A stretch of DNA of 55,425 nt from a virus: positions 1 through 55,425 of IMG/VR virus record IMGVR_UViG_3300047089_000323, one strand, 5' to 3'. The notes beneath the pieces are model-generated. The model was not told the DNA's origin. It searched no databases and saw only the letters and a program-made list of their open reading frames with translations. A program made the translations under genes and the position numbers. This document shows, one piece after another, positions 34,799 through 42,266 of this stretch. Each line of letters begins with the position of its first letter. Position 1 is the first letter of the stretch.

Positions 34799-35370
34799 CA
34801 GCGCCTCACTGGCTGTATGAGGTCTTGGATCCCGACTTTGACGAGTTGGGCGGAGAACTCGCGCCCGCGCAACTGACGAGTCCGACGCCAGAACCTTACG
34901 GAAACCCCCGCACCCGTCACAGCCTGCAACGAGAATCTCTCCGCCGGACGACGGCGGTAGCCGTTGATGTAGACACCACAGTTTTCAAGCCTAGACGCAC
35001 GATCAAACCCAAGCGTGAGGTCCCTGCGACGCGTCCTGCCGCGCTTGTTACGCCAATGGTGGCACCCGGACGCCCGGGCCGGCAGTATTACCAGGACTAT
35101 GATCTTCGGGCGGAGTGGGAAGCGCGTTGGCTGCGAGAAAGGGCGCAAGCCGAAGCCAAGGAGGCGGCCCGCAGGGCTGCATGGCCGACAGAGACCTTGT
35201 GCTGGAACATCGACGGTCAGGCTTTCGTGTTTCCCAAGCCGAGCTTCGGCATTCCTCTTGGCACTGGTCGTTGGTTCTTCGTCCGCAACTGCGATGTTGC
35301 ACTTATGACGGGACGAGGCTGGATCGAAAAAGCCCGTCTCGAAGACGTTGTTTGTTTCGGCAGTGGATAG
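34795..35370 (+). CDS. Hypothetical protein upstream of TerL
   Basis: 191 residues. Polar, basic N-terminal two thirds with KPRRTIKPKREVPATRP and a helix REKRAQAEAKEAARRAAW-like at about 115-135, then a compact C-terminus with LCWNIDGQAFVFPKPSFGIP and TGRWFFVRNCDVALMTGRGW. Overlaps the preceding gene (ATGA). No recognised domain; packaging context only. Confidence 0.55.
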   Translation: MTAPHWLYEVLDPDFDELGGELAPAQLTSPTPEPYGNPRTRHSLQRESLRRTTAVAVDVDTTVFKPRRTIKPKREVPATRPAALVTPMVAPGRPGRQYYQDYDLRAEWEARWLRERAQAEAKEAARRAAWPTETLCWNIDGQAFVFPKPSFGIPLGTGRWFFVRNCDVALMTGRGWIEKARLEDVVCFGSG

Positions 35371-35373
35371 CAA

Positions 35374-36834
35374 ATGTCACTAACTTACACCGCGCCGCCG
35401 GCTTGCGGACGCTTCATGCGAAGCAATGCTTTTGGTCGCGTGATTGCCGGCCCTGTCGGGAGCGGGAAGACGACTGCATGTATCGTCGAGCTGCTGCGCC
35501 GGGCGATGGAGCAGGCGCCGGCTCCGGATGGCTACAGGTACACCAGAGTTGCCGTCATTCGCCAAACGCTGCGGCAATTGCGCGATACTGTTCTGAATGA
35601 CGCGCGAGCGTGGCTTGCAGGGCTCGGCGAGTGGAAGGTCAGCGAGAATACTTTTCATCTCAATTTCGGCGACGTGCGTTCGGAGTGGGTTTTCATCCCG
35701 CTCGAAGACGCGGCTGATCAGGCACGGCTACTGAGCATGCAACTTTCCATGGCATGGATCAGCGAGGCTATCGAGTGCAATTTCGACGTCGTGGCGCCGA
35801 TCAGCGGACGCATCGGGCGCTATCCATCAGCTAATAGAGGGACACCATCGTTCCATGGAATAATTGCCGATACCAACATGCCGACTGAAGGGACGCCGTG
35901 GCAGAAATTCATGGTGGAACCGCCGCCCAATTGGCAGGTGTTCATTCAACCATCCGGCATGGCTCCGAATGCGGAGAACTTGAATTATTTGCTGCAAACG
36001 GAGGAGACCATCAAACTTCCAATCAATCATTCATCGCGTCTTGCGCAGGGACGCCGATATTACGAACGCTTCATCGAGATGTACGGCAGCGAGGATCATC
36101 CGTGGATTAAGCGTTATGTTTATGCGGAATACGGCGAGGATCCTTCAGGCGAGGCGGTGTTCCGGGCGACGTTCAATCGGGGTTTCCATGTGGTTCCGGA
36201 CACCTTAGTGGTGCCTGGGTACCCCCTAGTCGTAGGGATCGACTTCGGCAGAAATCCATGGGCCTTGATCTGCCAGGTCGACCATCAGGGGCGATTGTTA
36301 GTTCACGAGGAAGTCCCGGCGGTGAACATCGGGCTGGAAAAGCAGGTCGAGGAGAAACTGCGGCCGCGCCTGTATTCGAACAAATACATCGGCTCGAAAG
36401 TGATATTGGTGGGCGATCCGTCCGGTGTCGCCAGGGGCACGATCGCGGAAGAGACGTCGTTCGACGCGCTCAAGCGCATGGGTCTGCCGGCGTTCCCGGC
36501 GCCGACGAACGACATCGACCCGCGGTTGCGCGCGGTGGAGACGCTGCTCAGCCGGCAGGTCGGCGGCAAGGCGGCGCTGCTGATCTCGGCGGCGGGCTGT
36601 CCGTTTCTCATTCGCGCCATGGCCGGCGGCTATCGTTTCAAAAAGCATCCCGGCGGCGGGCTGCGGGCGATCCCGGAGAAGTTCGACGCCGACGGCTTCT
36701 CGCACGTTTGCGACTGCCTGCAGCAGGTTTGCTTAGTTGTGCATGGCAATCTGGTGAACGAGTTCGCCCGCCGGCTCATTCCGCGCACCCGCAAGCAGGA
36801 GCGGCCGCGGGTGTCGGCGGCGGGGTGGACCTAG
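35374..36834 (+). CDS. terL: Terminase large subunit
   Basis: 486 residues. N-terminal ATPase: Walker A AGPVGSGKTT at about residues 25-34; hydrophobic strand with acidic residues SMAWISEAIE at about 125-135 as Walker B. C-terminal RNase H-like nuclease: VVGIDFGRNPWALI near 285 supplies the first metal aspartate, VILVGDPSGVARG the second region, and a later acidic site with CDCLQQV. Powers DNA packaging through the portal and cuts concatemers. Last gene of the packaging operon, converging with minus-strand genes after a 22-bp gap. Confidence 0.88.
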   Translation: MSLTYTAPPACGRFMRSNAFGRVIAGPVGSGKTTACIVELLRRAMEQAPAPDGYRYTRVAVIRQTLRQLRDTVLNDARAWLAGLGEWKVSENTFHLNFGDVRSEWVFIPLEDAADQARLLSMQLSMAWISEAIECNFDVVAPISGRIGRYPSANRGTPSFHGIIADTNMPTEGTPWQKFMVEPPPNWQVFIQPSGMAPNAENLNYLLQTEETIKLPINHSSRLAQGRRYYERFIEMYGSEDHPWIKRYVYAEYGEDPSGEAVFRATFNRGFHVVPDTLVVPGYPLVVGIDFGRNPWALICQVDHQGRLLVHEEVPAVNIGLEKQVEEKLRPRLYSNKYIGSKVILVGDPSGVARGTIAEETSFDALKRMGLPAFPAPTNDIDPRLRAVETLLSRQVGGKAALLISAAGCPFLIRAMAGGYRFKKHPGGGLRAIPEKFDADGFSHVCDCLQQVCLVVHGNLVNEFARRLIPRTRKQERPRVSAAGWT

Positions 36835-36856
36835 GGGCCCGGAAGCTGTTTACGGA

Positions 36857-37162
36857 TCAGGCGAAAACCAATCCGAGCGTGACCTCGTAGAGCATTCCGG
36901 ACGGTTTCGGATCGACGGTGACGGTGACGGCAGTGCCGGCGAGCGTGGCTGATCCGGCGCCGTCGATCACCATGACATCGACCGGCGGGGCGCCTTTCTT
37001 GACGTCCGGGTCGGCGAACCAGTTGACGAGGTGACCGCCCGGCCCTTGGGGAGTCTGCTCGCCGACCCAGTAGGGATCGGTCAGCAGATCGAAAGTGAAC
37101 GAGGTAGCGACCCCGTCGGCATGGGCGCGAACCAGGATGCGAATCCGCTTGGTGATGGCCAT
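36857..37162 (-). CDS. Small beta-rich hypothetical protein
   Basis: 101 residues from ATG 37162 (GGGAG upstream). Beta pattern: KRIRILVRAHADGVATSFTF, then a SATLAGTAVTVTVDP strand and YEVTLGLVF end. May be a small Ig-like virion protein. It follows the winged-helix gene by 5 bp in the same operon. Confidence 0.5.
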   Translation of the reverse strand: MAITKRIRILVRAHADGVATSFTFDLLTDPYWVGEQTPQGPGGHLVNWFADPDVKKGAPPVDVMVIDGAGSATLAGTAVTVTVDPKPSGMLYEVTLGLVFA

Positions 37163-37167
37163 TGCCT

Positions 37168-37656
37168 TTAAGCTCCCTCGACCCGCGCCAGGATCAGATC
37201 CATGGCTTTGCGGCGATCGCCGTCGGCGAGCTGGTAGCCGTCGCCCCACAGCGTCGCGATGGCTAATCCGAACGGACGCAGGCGGGCGCGCAGGTGATGG
37301 ATGTGGACGCTGCGGAGCGTGCCGCCGCGGCCGATCGCCGGGGTTTGCAGCAGCGCCAGCAGCAGCGCCGTCTCGGTGGTGGTGAGGCGGAACAGCGCGC
37401 GCACCGCGCGGGCGAGGGTGTCGCGGTCGGCGGCGATCAGGCGCGATAATTGCAGCGCCCGCTGATCACGCGGGAAGCCGGGCGGCCAATCGTTGTGCGG
37501 GAGCTCGAGCAGCCGGCCGTCGTCGAGCGCCTGGGCGAGTTGGTCGCGCAGCGTGTCGGAGGGCACTTGGATGGCGCGGGCGATGGCGCGCAACGGCACG
37601 CCCTCGTCGGCGAGACGGACCGCGATGGCGTCATCAGCGGCGGCGGCGGGTGCCAT
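37168..37656 (-). CDS. Stand-alone OmpR-type winged-helix DNA-binding protein
   Basis: 162 residues. The C-terminal part (about 88-150) fits an OmpR/PhoB effector domain: FRLTTTETALLLALL (first strand and helix), SVHIHHLRARLRPFG (recognition helix region) and IATLWGDGYQL (wing, cf. I.T..G.GY.L). There is no receiver domain; instead an N-terminal HTH-like segment (GVPLRAIARAIQVPSDTLRD). CtrA itself is an OmpR-type regulator, so this protein could act at the phage TTAA boxes; that is inference. Apparent promoter at 37667-37695 gives a leaderless transcript with a GACTC site touching the ATG. Confidence 0.65.
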   Translation of the reverse strand: MAPAAAADDAIAVRLADEGVPLRAIARAIQVPSDTLRDQLAQALDDGRLLELPHNDWPPGFPRDQRALQLSRLIAADRDTLARAVRALFRLTTTETALLLALLQTPAIGRGGTLRSVHIHHLRARLRPFGLAIATLWGDGYQLADGDRRKAMDLILARVEGA

Positions 37657-37666
37657 GAGTCAAGTG

Positions 37667-37695
37667 AAATATGCGATTGCAGCGGGTGCGGTCAA
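37667..37695 (-). promoter_or_regulatory. Sigma70-type promoter for the winged-helix gene
   Basis: The minus strand has TTGACC (37695-37690), a 17-bp spacer, and ATATTT (37672-37667). The expected start lies at or very near the ATG at 37656, implying leaderless mRNA, which matches the lack of a ribosome site. GACTC (GANTC) lies immediately before the ATG. Confidence 0.4.
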
Positions 37696-37952
37696 GCGGT
37701 GGAGGCGCTGCCACGAGCGGTCGCCGCTGCTTGCTGGCCATTCGCGGCCGGCCGCGGGCGCGTTTCGCTGCGCCAGAGGTCTTCGAGGTAGCGCCGGCGC
37801 GCCGCTACCGGGTCGATTCCGGCCTGGCGGGCGTAGGTGTGCATGGATTGTTGTTTGACGCCGGCGAGGCGGCCCATTTCCGAGACGGTGACGCGGCCTT
37901 GCGCGATGAGTTTCAGGGCCCGCTGTTTTTTGCTATCGGTGATGATTGCCAC
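37692..37952 (-). CDS. Small HTH protein
   Basis: 86 residues from GTG 37952 (GGCGGACCA upstream), with a longer start at 38057 possible. The sequence LKLIAQGRVTVSEMGRLAGV then KQQSMHTYARQAGIDP reads as a resolvase-type helix-turn-helix. The C-terminus is Ala/Arg-rich. Likely a small DNA-binding regulator; target unknown. Confidence 0.5.
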   Translation of the reverse strand: MAIITDSKKQRALKLIAQGRVTVSEMGRLAGVKQQSMHTYARQAGIDPVAARRRYLEDLWRSETRPRPAANGQQAAATARGSASTA

Positions 37953-38071
37953 TGGTCCGCCTTCCCGCGTTCGTGGTGAGTTATTACCTTTCGCACCGCG
38001 GACCGGATTGCCCGGCGGTGGCTGGCTGCAGCCAGGTCCTTGGCGTTGTCGCGCCAAGGACCGACTGGCTT

Positions 38072-38395
38072 TCAGCCGCTGCCCGGTCCCTGGTGTTCCT
38101 TGCCTTCGAGCAGCGCCAGCCGGGCCTTGATATCGATCTGATCGTTGGCGAGACGATCGAGCTCGTCATGCAATGCCTCGACTTCGCCGCCTGTAATGCT
38201 GACCCGCGCCATGTCGTTGACCGCGGTTTTGAGCATGCGGGTTTCGCGGCGCAGTTCGCGCACATCGTCGCGTAATTCGTGCAGCGTCGTTGCCATCAAC
38301 GGTATGCCGCTGACTTTGATCTTGATGCTGTCGAGCTCAGCTCGGATGGGCGCGAGTTCCTCGCGCACGATGGCGCGGAAGTCATTATCGCTCAT
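38072..38395 (-). CDS. Coiled-coil hypothetical protein A
   Basis: 107 residues, almost wholly helical (REELAPIRAELDSIKIKV; LHELRDDVRELRRETRMLKT; LHDELDRLANDQIDIKARLA). It overlaps the upstream coiled-coil gene by 4 bp (ATGA). The two may assemble together. No enzymatic motif. Confidence 0.6.
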   Translation of the reverse strand: MSDNDFRAIVREELAPIRAELDSIKIKVSGIPLMATTLHELRDDVRELRRETRMLKTAVNDMARVSITGGEVEALHDELDRLANDQIDIKARLALLEGKEHQGPGSG

Positions 38396-38703
38396 ACCTT
38401 TCCCCGCAGTGCCGACACACCGGCGGCGATCTGCGTTGCGAGGTTGCCGATTGCATCCAGGCTTTCGTCGATGCGCCGGAACTTGAGATCCTGCTGATCC
38501 AGCCGGCTGTCGAGCAATTGCAGGTGAGCATCCACGCTGCCGAGCCGGTTATCCATGGCCGCGAGCTGGGCGTCCAGCGTCCTTAGCTGACCGCTCATGC
38601 CCTTGAGTTGCAGCGGGATGTTCTGCTCGAACGCATTGACGCGATCGAGCACGCGCTGGAGCGTGCGCCCCAGCCATTCGAGGGTAATGACTTCGGTGTC
38701 CAT
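38392..38703 (-). CDS. Coiled-coil hypothetical protein B
   Basis: 103 residues, helical with regular LRTLDAQLAAMDNRLGSVDA, then LQLLDSRLDQQDLKF heptads and an Ala/Val-rich end. GAAAGG precedes the ATG. Partner of the next gene by overlap. Function unknown. Confidence 0.6.
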   Translation of the reverse strand: MDTEVITLEWLGRTLQRVLDRVNAFEQNIPLQLKGMSGQLRTLDAQLAAMDNRLGSVDAHLQLLDSRLDQQDLKFRRIDESLDAIGNLATQIAAGVSALRGKV

Positions 38704-38730
38704 TGGCTTACCTTTCGTCTGTCTTGTAAT

Positions 38731-39444
38731 TTAACAAGTGGATGTGGTGCCGTCCAGCCGTGCGCCGTCCAATCTTGCCCGGGCGTTGATGACGGCGCGG
38801 GCGGTCCAGCGGCCGCCGCGGGCGGACGGGAGCTGGCGCGCATTGAGGGCGGCGGCGGTGGCGTTGGCGCTGTGGCCGTGAAACTCGGACAGAATGCGGG
38901 CGAACTGGGCGGCGCGGGCGTCGGCATAGCGGCGGAGCGCGGCGGTGGCCTGCCGGCGGGCGGCATCGTCGAAGGGCTTCGGCGGGCCGTTGGGGCTGCC
39001 GAGCCTGACGCCTCTCGCCTTGGCGGCCGCGAGTGCGGCCTTGGTGCGCTCGGAGATCTTGGCGCGTTCGGCTTCCGCCACCGCGGCGTAGATATGCAGC
39101 ATGAACGGGTCGGCGCGCGGGTGCTCGGTGACGATGAAGGGAATGCCCTTCGCCATGAGCCCGGAAATGAAGTGGACGTCGCGGCTCAGGCGATCGAGCT
39201 TGGCGACCACGACCGGGCAGCGATAGGCGGCGGCGCGTTCCATCGCGGCTTGCAGCTGCGGCCGCCGCTCCAGCGCATCGGCGCCCTTCCCGGTCTCGAT
39301 CTCGATATAGGCCTCGACGGTCTCGTAGCCTTCGGCCACGCAAAAGCGCGCGATCGCGGATTGCTGGCCTTCGAGGCCGAGTCCGGAGGCGCCTTGCTTT
39401 TGCGTCGAGACGCGGCAATAGGCGATGATCGGACGGCGGGACAT
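38731..39444 (-). CDS. Serine recombinase (resolvase/invertase family)
   Basis: 237 residues from ATG 39444. Catalytic N-terminal domain: [20 protein letters not shown] carries the nucleophilic serine after the conserved [13 protein letters not shown] supplies the RLxR active-site motif; [15 protein letters not shown] is the E helix start. The C-terminal part has an HTH-like segment ([19 protein letters not shown]). Too short for a large serine integrase, so DNA inversion, resolution or site-specific switching is more likely than prophage integration, though integration cannot be excluded. No crossover site was found. Confidence 0.85.
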   Translation of the reverse strand: MSRRPIIAYCRVSTQKQGASGLGLEGQQSAIARFCVAEGYETVEAYIEIETGKGADALERRPQLQAAMERAAAYRCPVVVAKLDRLSRDVHFISGLMAKGIPFIVTEHPRADPFMLHIYAAVAEAERAKISERTKAALAAAKARGVRLGSPNGPPKPFDDAARRQATAALRRYADARAAQFARILSEFHGHSANATAAALNARQLPSARGGRWTARAVINARARLDGARLDGTTSTC

Positions 39445-39518
39445 GGCGGGGCTTTCCGGGAATTGATTGCAGGAGCCGGCCCGGGACTTTGATTGCCCCG
39501 GGCCATCGACGGGCGGCA

Positions 39519-39776
39519 TCAGTACCCGAACAGAAATGAAACCAGCCAGTAGAGCCAGACCAGCGGCCAGATCGCAGACAGCATGACGTTGAGCGTGACG
39601 GTGACCAGCACATTGAGCCAGACCGGGCCGCCGCTGTGCCAGACCGTGATTGTCAGCAGCGCCCAGGTTATGAGCGGCGCATGCTGCAAACCCATCAGTG
39701 GCGGCATTAGAATGTTGCGGATGATGGGCGAGAGCGTTCGCGACGGCGGCGAGGAGGCGTCATTGGAAATCGACAT
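39519..39776 (-). CDS. Small membrane protein with two helices
   Basis: 85 residues. Polar N-terminus, then two hydrophobic segments: [15 protein letters not shown] (about 36-50) and [20 protein letters not shown], running into YWLVSFLF. Could be a holin or membrane accessory. A GAAAGGT ribosome site precedes it. A further possible 33-residue frame (39760-39861) overlaps its start, with no other support. Confidence 0.5.
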   Translation of the reverse strand: MSISNDASSPPSRTLSPIIRNILMPPLMGLQHAPLITWALLTITVWHSGGPVWLNVLVTVTLNVMLSAIWPLVWLYWLVSFLFGY

Positions 39777-39911
39777 GGGTCGTACCTTTCAGGTTTTCCG
39801 GATCGTCGTCGGCGGGATCGCCGATCATGCGCCGCGGGCTCTGTGAGCGGGTGCGGCGCATGGGCTGCGATCGTGGATGCTGTCGACAGTGGGCGTCTTG
39901 TCGGATCGCGC

Positions 39912-40151
39912 CTAGGAATTGTCCGGGCGCGCCAATGACGCCCCATAATTCTGGCCTTCCACGCCGTACAGCTCGCGGGTCTCGGTTTTGATTTGCTCTT
40001 CGGTCAAACCGCGACCGCGATTGCGCTGCTCGGTCCAGTCGACGCAGGACATGCACACGCCGTATCCGGTGTCGCGGTTCCACCATTGCAACCAGCGGCC
40101 GGCGCTTGCGCCGCATACGCAGCATTCCATTTGTCGTGTTCTGTTCGTCAT
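39912..40151 (-). CDS. Small zinc-ribbon-like protein
   Basis: 79 residues with two CxxC pairs, CCVCGASAG and GVCMSCVDW, spaced by about 20 residues, then a helix (GLTEEQIKTETRELYG). A zinc knuckle binding nucleic acid or protein is likely. It is the first gene after a predicted promoter (40221-40249) and its leader carries a CGACAA-loop hairpin and ACGAAAGGT. Confidence 0.6.
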   Translation of the reverse strand: MTNRTRQMECCVCGASAGRWLQWWNRDTGYGVCMSCVDWTEQRNRGRGLTEEQIKTETRELYGVEGQNYGASLARPDNS

Positions 40152-40173
40152 TCGTCACCTTTCGTTCCGGGGG

Positions 40174-40206
40174 AAACCCGAGCCCGTTGTCGCGGGCCGC
40201 GGGTTT
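40174..40206 (-). ncRNA. CGACAA-loop leader hairpin, copy A
   Basis: In the leader of the zinc-ribbon gene the minus strand forms AAACCCG/CGGGTTT enclosing GCCCG-CGACAA-CGGGC. The loop CGACAA closed by a G-C pair recurs in three other leaders (41221-41236, 41709-41734, 41974-41995), while the stem sequences differ, which argues for a conserved structure. It is followed at 14 nt by ACGAAAGGTGACG and the ATG. Confidence 0.65.
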
Positions 40207-40220
40207 CGTTCAGTTCAACT

Positions 40221-40255
40221 GATATAGTGAAGTGATTGTTGGTTGTACAGTTACA
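40221..40255 (-). promoter_or_regulatory. Promoter with overlapping TGTA-N4-TACA operator
   Basis: Minus strand: TGTACA (40249-40244), 17-bp spacer, TATATC (40226-40221). TGTAACTGTACA (40255-40244) is an interrupted palindrome overlapping the -35. The same layout occurs at 42267-42301; both share AAAATGTAACTnTACAA. Likely a pair of co-regulated early promoters. Confidence 0.5.
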
Positions 40256-40283
40256 TTTTTTAGACGGGTGCTTTCGTCCTGCT

Positions 40284-41189
40284 TCAAGCCGCGATCGCCT
40301 GCGCGGCCGGCGCCGCGGCTAGTTCCGGCTCGGCCAGTGCCAGGCCGCGCAGATAATCCGCCGCGGCTTGCGCTTTGCTGCACGCGGTGAAGAACGCCCG
40401 CTTGTCGGATTTCAGCAATCCGATCCAGGTCGCGATGTAACCGGCATTGCGCACATCACCGTCAAAGCCGAACTCGGCGGACAGGAACGCGGCCCCGAGC
40501 TCGGCGATCAGTTCTTCCGCGGCATAAGCCCGCTTGCCGAAGCGGCCGCTTAGATCGCGGTCGAGCCGCGGCTTGTGCCCAGTCCAATGCGTCAGTTCGT
40601 GAAACGCCACGTTGTAGAAATGATCGGCGCCCTTGAACGCGGCAAAGGCCGGCATCGAGATGAAGTCGCCCCCCGGCGCGAAGTAAGCTTCGCCATTGCC
40701 TTCGCGGAAATCGGCTCCCGTCGTGGCGATGAACTCATCGGCGAGGCTGTCGCGCGTATCGGGATTGCGCACCCGCATCGGCTTGCCGACCTGGACGCCA
40801 TCGGGAAGCCCGTCGCATTGCGCCACGTTGAACACGGTGTATTCGCGCAGCATGGGAATGATCTTGCCGTCTTCGTCCGCCGGCGCGTTCTTGTCCTTAA
40901 TGTGCAGCTGCTTCACGAAGTAAACCTTGGTCCCATGCTCGCCCTTGCGCACGTTGCCGCCGGCATCGAGCGCCTGCTTGAAGGTGACAAAGCGTGGAGT
41001 TGGCCAGCCGCGTTCGCGCGCCAGCCACAGCAGAATCACGTTGCAGCCGGAATAGGGACGATTGGTCACCGCGTTGCACGGCGTGTTCTGGCCGGCAGTC
41101 GCGGACCATGGCTTGACCCAGGGCAGCGCGCCGCGCTCGAGCTCCTGCAGAATGCGGGCGGAAACTTCAGTGTAAATGTCGCGCTTCAT
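40284..41189 (-). CDS. ArdC-type anti-restriction protein
   Basis: 301 residues from ATG 41189 (AACGAAAGGT upstream). N-terminal ssDNA-binding domain (about 1-125): DIYTEVSARILQELERGALP, WVKPW, RPYSGCNVILLW, and RKGEHGTKVYFVK. C-terminal zincin-like metallopeptidase domain with HELTHWTGH (197-205) and a following EELIAELGAAF that supplies the third ligand. The ArdC family protects incoming DNA from type I restriction. Its transcript is preceded by a hammerhead ribozyme and a CGACAA-loop hairpin. Confidence 0.85.
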   Translation of the reverse strand: MKRDIYTEVSARILQELERGALPWVKPWSATAGQNTPCNAVTNRPYSGCNVILLWLARERGWPTPRFVTFKQALDAGGNVRKGEHGTKVYFVKQLHIKDKNAPADEDGKIIPMLREYTVFNVAQCDGLPDGVQVGKPMRVRNPDTRDSLADEFIATTGADFREGNGEAYFAPGGDFISMPAFAAFKGADHFYNVAFHELTHWTGHKPRLDRDLSGRFGKRAYAAEELIAELGAAFLSAEFGFDGDVRNAGYIATWIGLLKSDKRAFFTACSKAQAAADYLRGLALAEPELAAAPAAQAIAA

Positions 41190-41214
41190 TCTCGTTACCT
41201 TTCGTTGTTCGTGT

Positions 41215-41241
41215 CCCAAAGGCCGTTGTCGCAGCCGCGGG
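41215..41241 (-). ncRNA. CGACAA-loop leader hairpin, copy B
   Basis: Minus strand GGCTG-CGACAA-CGGCC (41236-41221), extended by CCC/GGG. It lies directly between the hammerhead ribozyme (ends 41249) and the ArdC ribosome site ACGAAAGGTAACG, so ribozyme cleavage would place this hairpin near the new 5' region. Confidence 0.65.
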
Positions 41242-41248
41242 ATCGTCT

Positions 41249-41305
41249 GGACTCATCAGGCACCGCGTCACGGTGCGACCACGCCACGAAGGCGCGGTTT
41301 CGTCC
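41249..41305 (-). ncRNA. Type II hammerhead ribozyme
   Basis: 57 nt on the minus strand: GGAC (stem II, 41305-41302), GAAA, stem III CCGCGCC-TTCGT-GGCGTGG with the A15.1-U16.1 pair, then the cleavage triplet GTC (cut between 41277 and 41276), stem I GCACCG-TGACG-CGGTGC, core CTGATGA (41259-41253), and GTCC closing stem II. All catalytic-core bases are canonical (CUGAUGA, GAAA, GUC), stems I and III are fully paired, and order defines the type II permutation. It fills the gap between the stop at 41312 and the ArdC start, so it should cut the polycistronic mRNA there. Confidence 0.88.
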
Positions 41306-41311
41306 TGTCTG

Positions 41312-41680
41312 TCAGGCCGGCCGCCAGCCCTTTGCCTTCGTGTACTTTTCCCACCGGCCATTGCGCCATTGGGTTTCAACGCGGCATTTCGGAGGGGCGA
41401 TAGACGTTTGTTCCAAGATGATCGCCTTGGTCGCGCCGCCTTGCGGCAGATCGCCGGCCAACGAATTGCCCTGCCCTAGGTAACAGGACACGCGGCCATC
41501 CGTGCACGTCGCAGGCATGCCGATCGCCTCATCGATACGGCAATAGGAGTAGCCACTAGTGCGAACGCGTTCCATTTCCCACACATGCCGAATGCGAATC
41601 GGTTCGGCATAGTGAGTCGAGATCGATTCAAACCCGTATTTACCGGGAGATAGAAGAATGATCGTGCCGTGCAGTGCCAT
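41312..41680 (-). CDS. Hypothetical accessory protein
   Basis: 122 residues. Starts with a beta region (MALHGTIILLSPGKYGFESI, then HYAEPIRIRHVWEME) and contains three Cys (SYCRID, ATCTDG, SCYLGQ). C-terminus WRNGRWEKYTKAKGWRPA. No family recognised. Ribosome site AACGAAAGGTAAACG and a CGACAA-loop hairpin lie upstream. Confidence 0.55.
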   Translation of the reverse strand: MALHGTIILLSPGKYGFESISTHYAEPIRIRHVWEMERVRTSGYSYCRIDEAIGMPATCTDGRVSCYLGQGNSLAGDLPQGGATKAIILEQTSIAPPKCRVETQWRNGRWEKYTKAKGWRPA

Positions 41681-41708
41681 GGTCGTTTACCTTTCGTTTC
41701 AGGGGAGA

Positions 41709-41734
41709 GGCGCAAACGTTGTCGCGTTCACGCC
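41709..41734 (-). ncRNA. CGACAA-loop leader hairpin, copy C
   Basis: Minus strand GGCGTGAACG-CGACAA-CGTTTGCGCC: a 10-bp stem with two G.U wobbles around the invariant loop, 28 nt before the ATG at 41680 and before ACGAAAGGT. Wobble pairs that preserve pairing support selection on structure. Confidence 0.65.
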
Positions 41735-41749
41735 GTCGACGATTGAGAA

Positions 41750-41947
41750 TTACTCCGCGTCGTACGTTGGGCCGGGCGCGTACTCGTGTGGTCCAATTCC
41801 GTGGCCTTCGAGATCAAACCAACCATGATGGAACCCATAGTCCAAATCATTCGGTTCAATTCCGCCCTGCGTCCAAAATAGCCACCATGCACGGCATCGC
41901 TCATTGTGTCTGGCAACGGCGATCTCGATTGCCTGTTGACGATCCAT
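41750..41947 (-). CDS. Small acidic hypothetical protein
   Basis: 65 residues. Helical start (RQQAIEIAVARHNERCRAWW), then a His/Gly/Asp-rich end (DYGFHHGWFDLEGHGIGPHE). No recognised domain. Leader has the CGACAA hairpin and ACGAAAGGTAAC. Confidence 0.55.
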   Translation of the reverse strand: MDRQQAIEIAVARHNERCRAWWLFWTQGGIEPNDLDYGFHHGWFDLEGHGIGPHEYAPGPTYDAE

Positions 41948-41973
41948 TGTCAGTTACCTTTCGTTTGGTTGAC

Positions 41974-41995
41974 GCAACCAGTTGTCGCTGGTCGC
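41974..41995 (-). ncRNA. CGACAA-loop leader hairpin, copy D
   Basis: Minus strand GCGACCAG-CGACAA-CTGGTTGC: 8-bp stem including a G.U pair, 27 nt before the ATG at 41947 and followed by ACGAAAGGTAAC. Confidence 0.65.
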
Positions 41996-42005
41996 TTTTT
42001 GGAAA

Positions 42006-42203
42006 CTAGTCCGCGTCAATAAACCCGACGCGAAACAACGGAGCCGCCCCGCCGCCGATCAGCAGCGACTGATTGCACGCAAGCCGAAAGCAAGTCGCAA
42101 TGTCGCTGATCTCCAGCAACGCCTCACGATTGGCGGCGATAAAGGATTTCCATTCGTCCATGTCGGCAATCGGGAGGAAGGTTTCGTTGTCGCTGGCGCT
42201 CAT
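42006..42203 (-). CDS. Small hypothetical protein
   Basis: 65 residues from ATG 42203 (AACGAAAGGTAAC upstream). MSASDNETFLPIADMDEWKS, helix (AANREALLEISDIATCFRLA), then GGGAAPLFRVGFIDAD. First gene after the promoter at 42267-42295. It has the common ribosome site but no clear CGACAA hairpin. Confidence 0.55.
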   Translation of the reverse strand: MSASDNETFLPIADMDEWKSFIAANREALLEISDIATCFRLACNQSLLIGGGAAPLFRVGFIDAD

Positions 42204-42266
42204 TGGATTAGTTACCTTTCGTTGGTGTTCGCGTTGGTGTTTGTCACTTCGTTTCAACAATCACCA

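Noticed and set aside
36835-36856. Terminator between convergent terL and the minus-strand gene.
   Set aside because: The 22-bp gap has no stable hairpin with a U-tract.
38731-39444. Serine recombinase as phage integrase.
   Set aside because: At 237 residues it has resolvase size, lacks the large-integrase C-terminal region, and no attachment site was seen.
40271-40279. GGACGAAAG on the minus strand, reminiscent of the hammerhead GAAA segment.
   Set aside because: No CUGANGA core or pairing stems follow within 150 nt, so there is no second ribozyme here.
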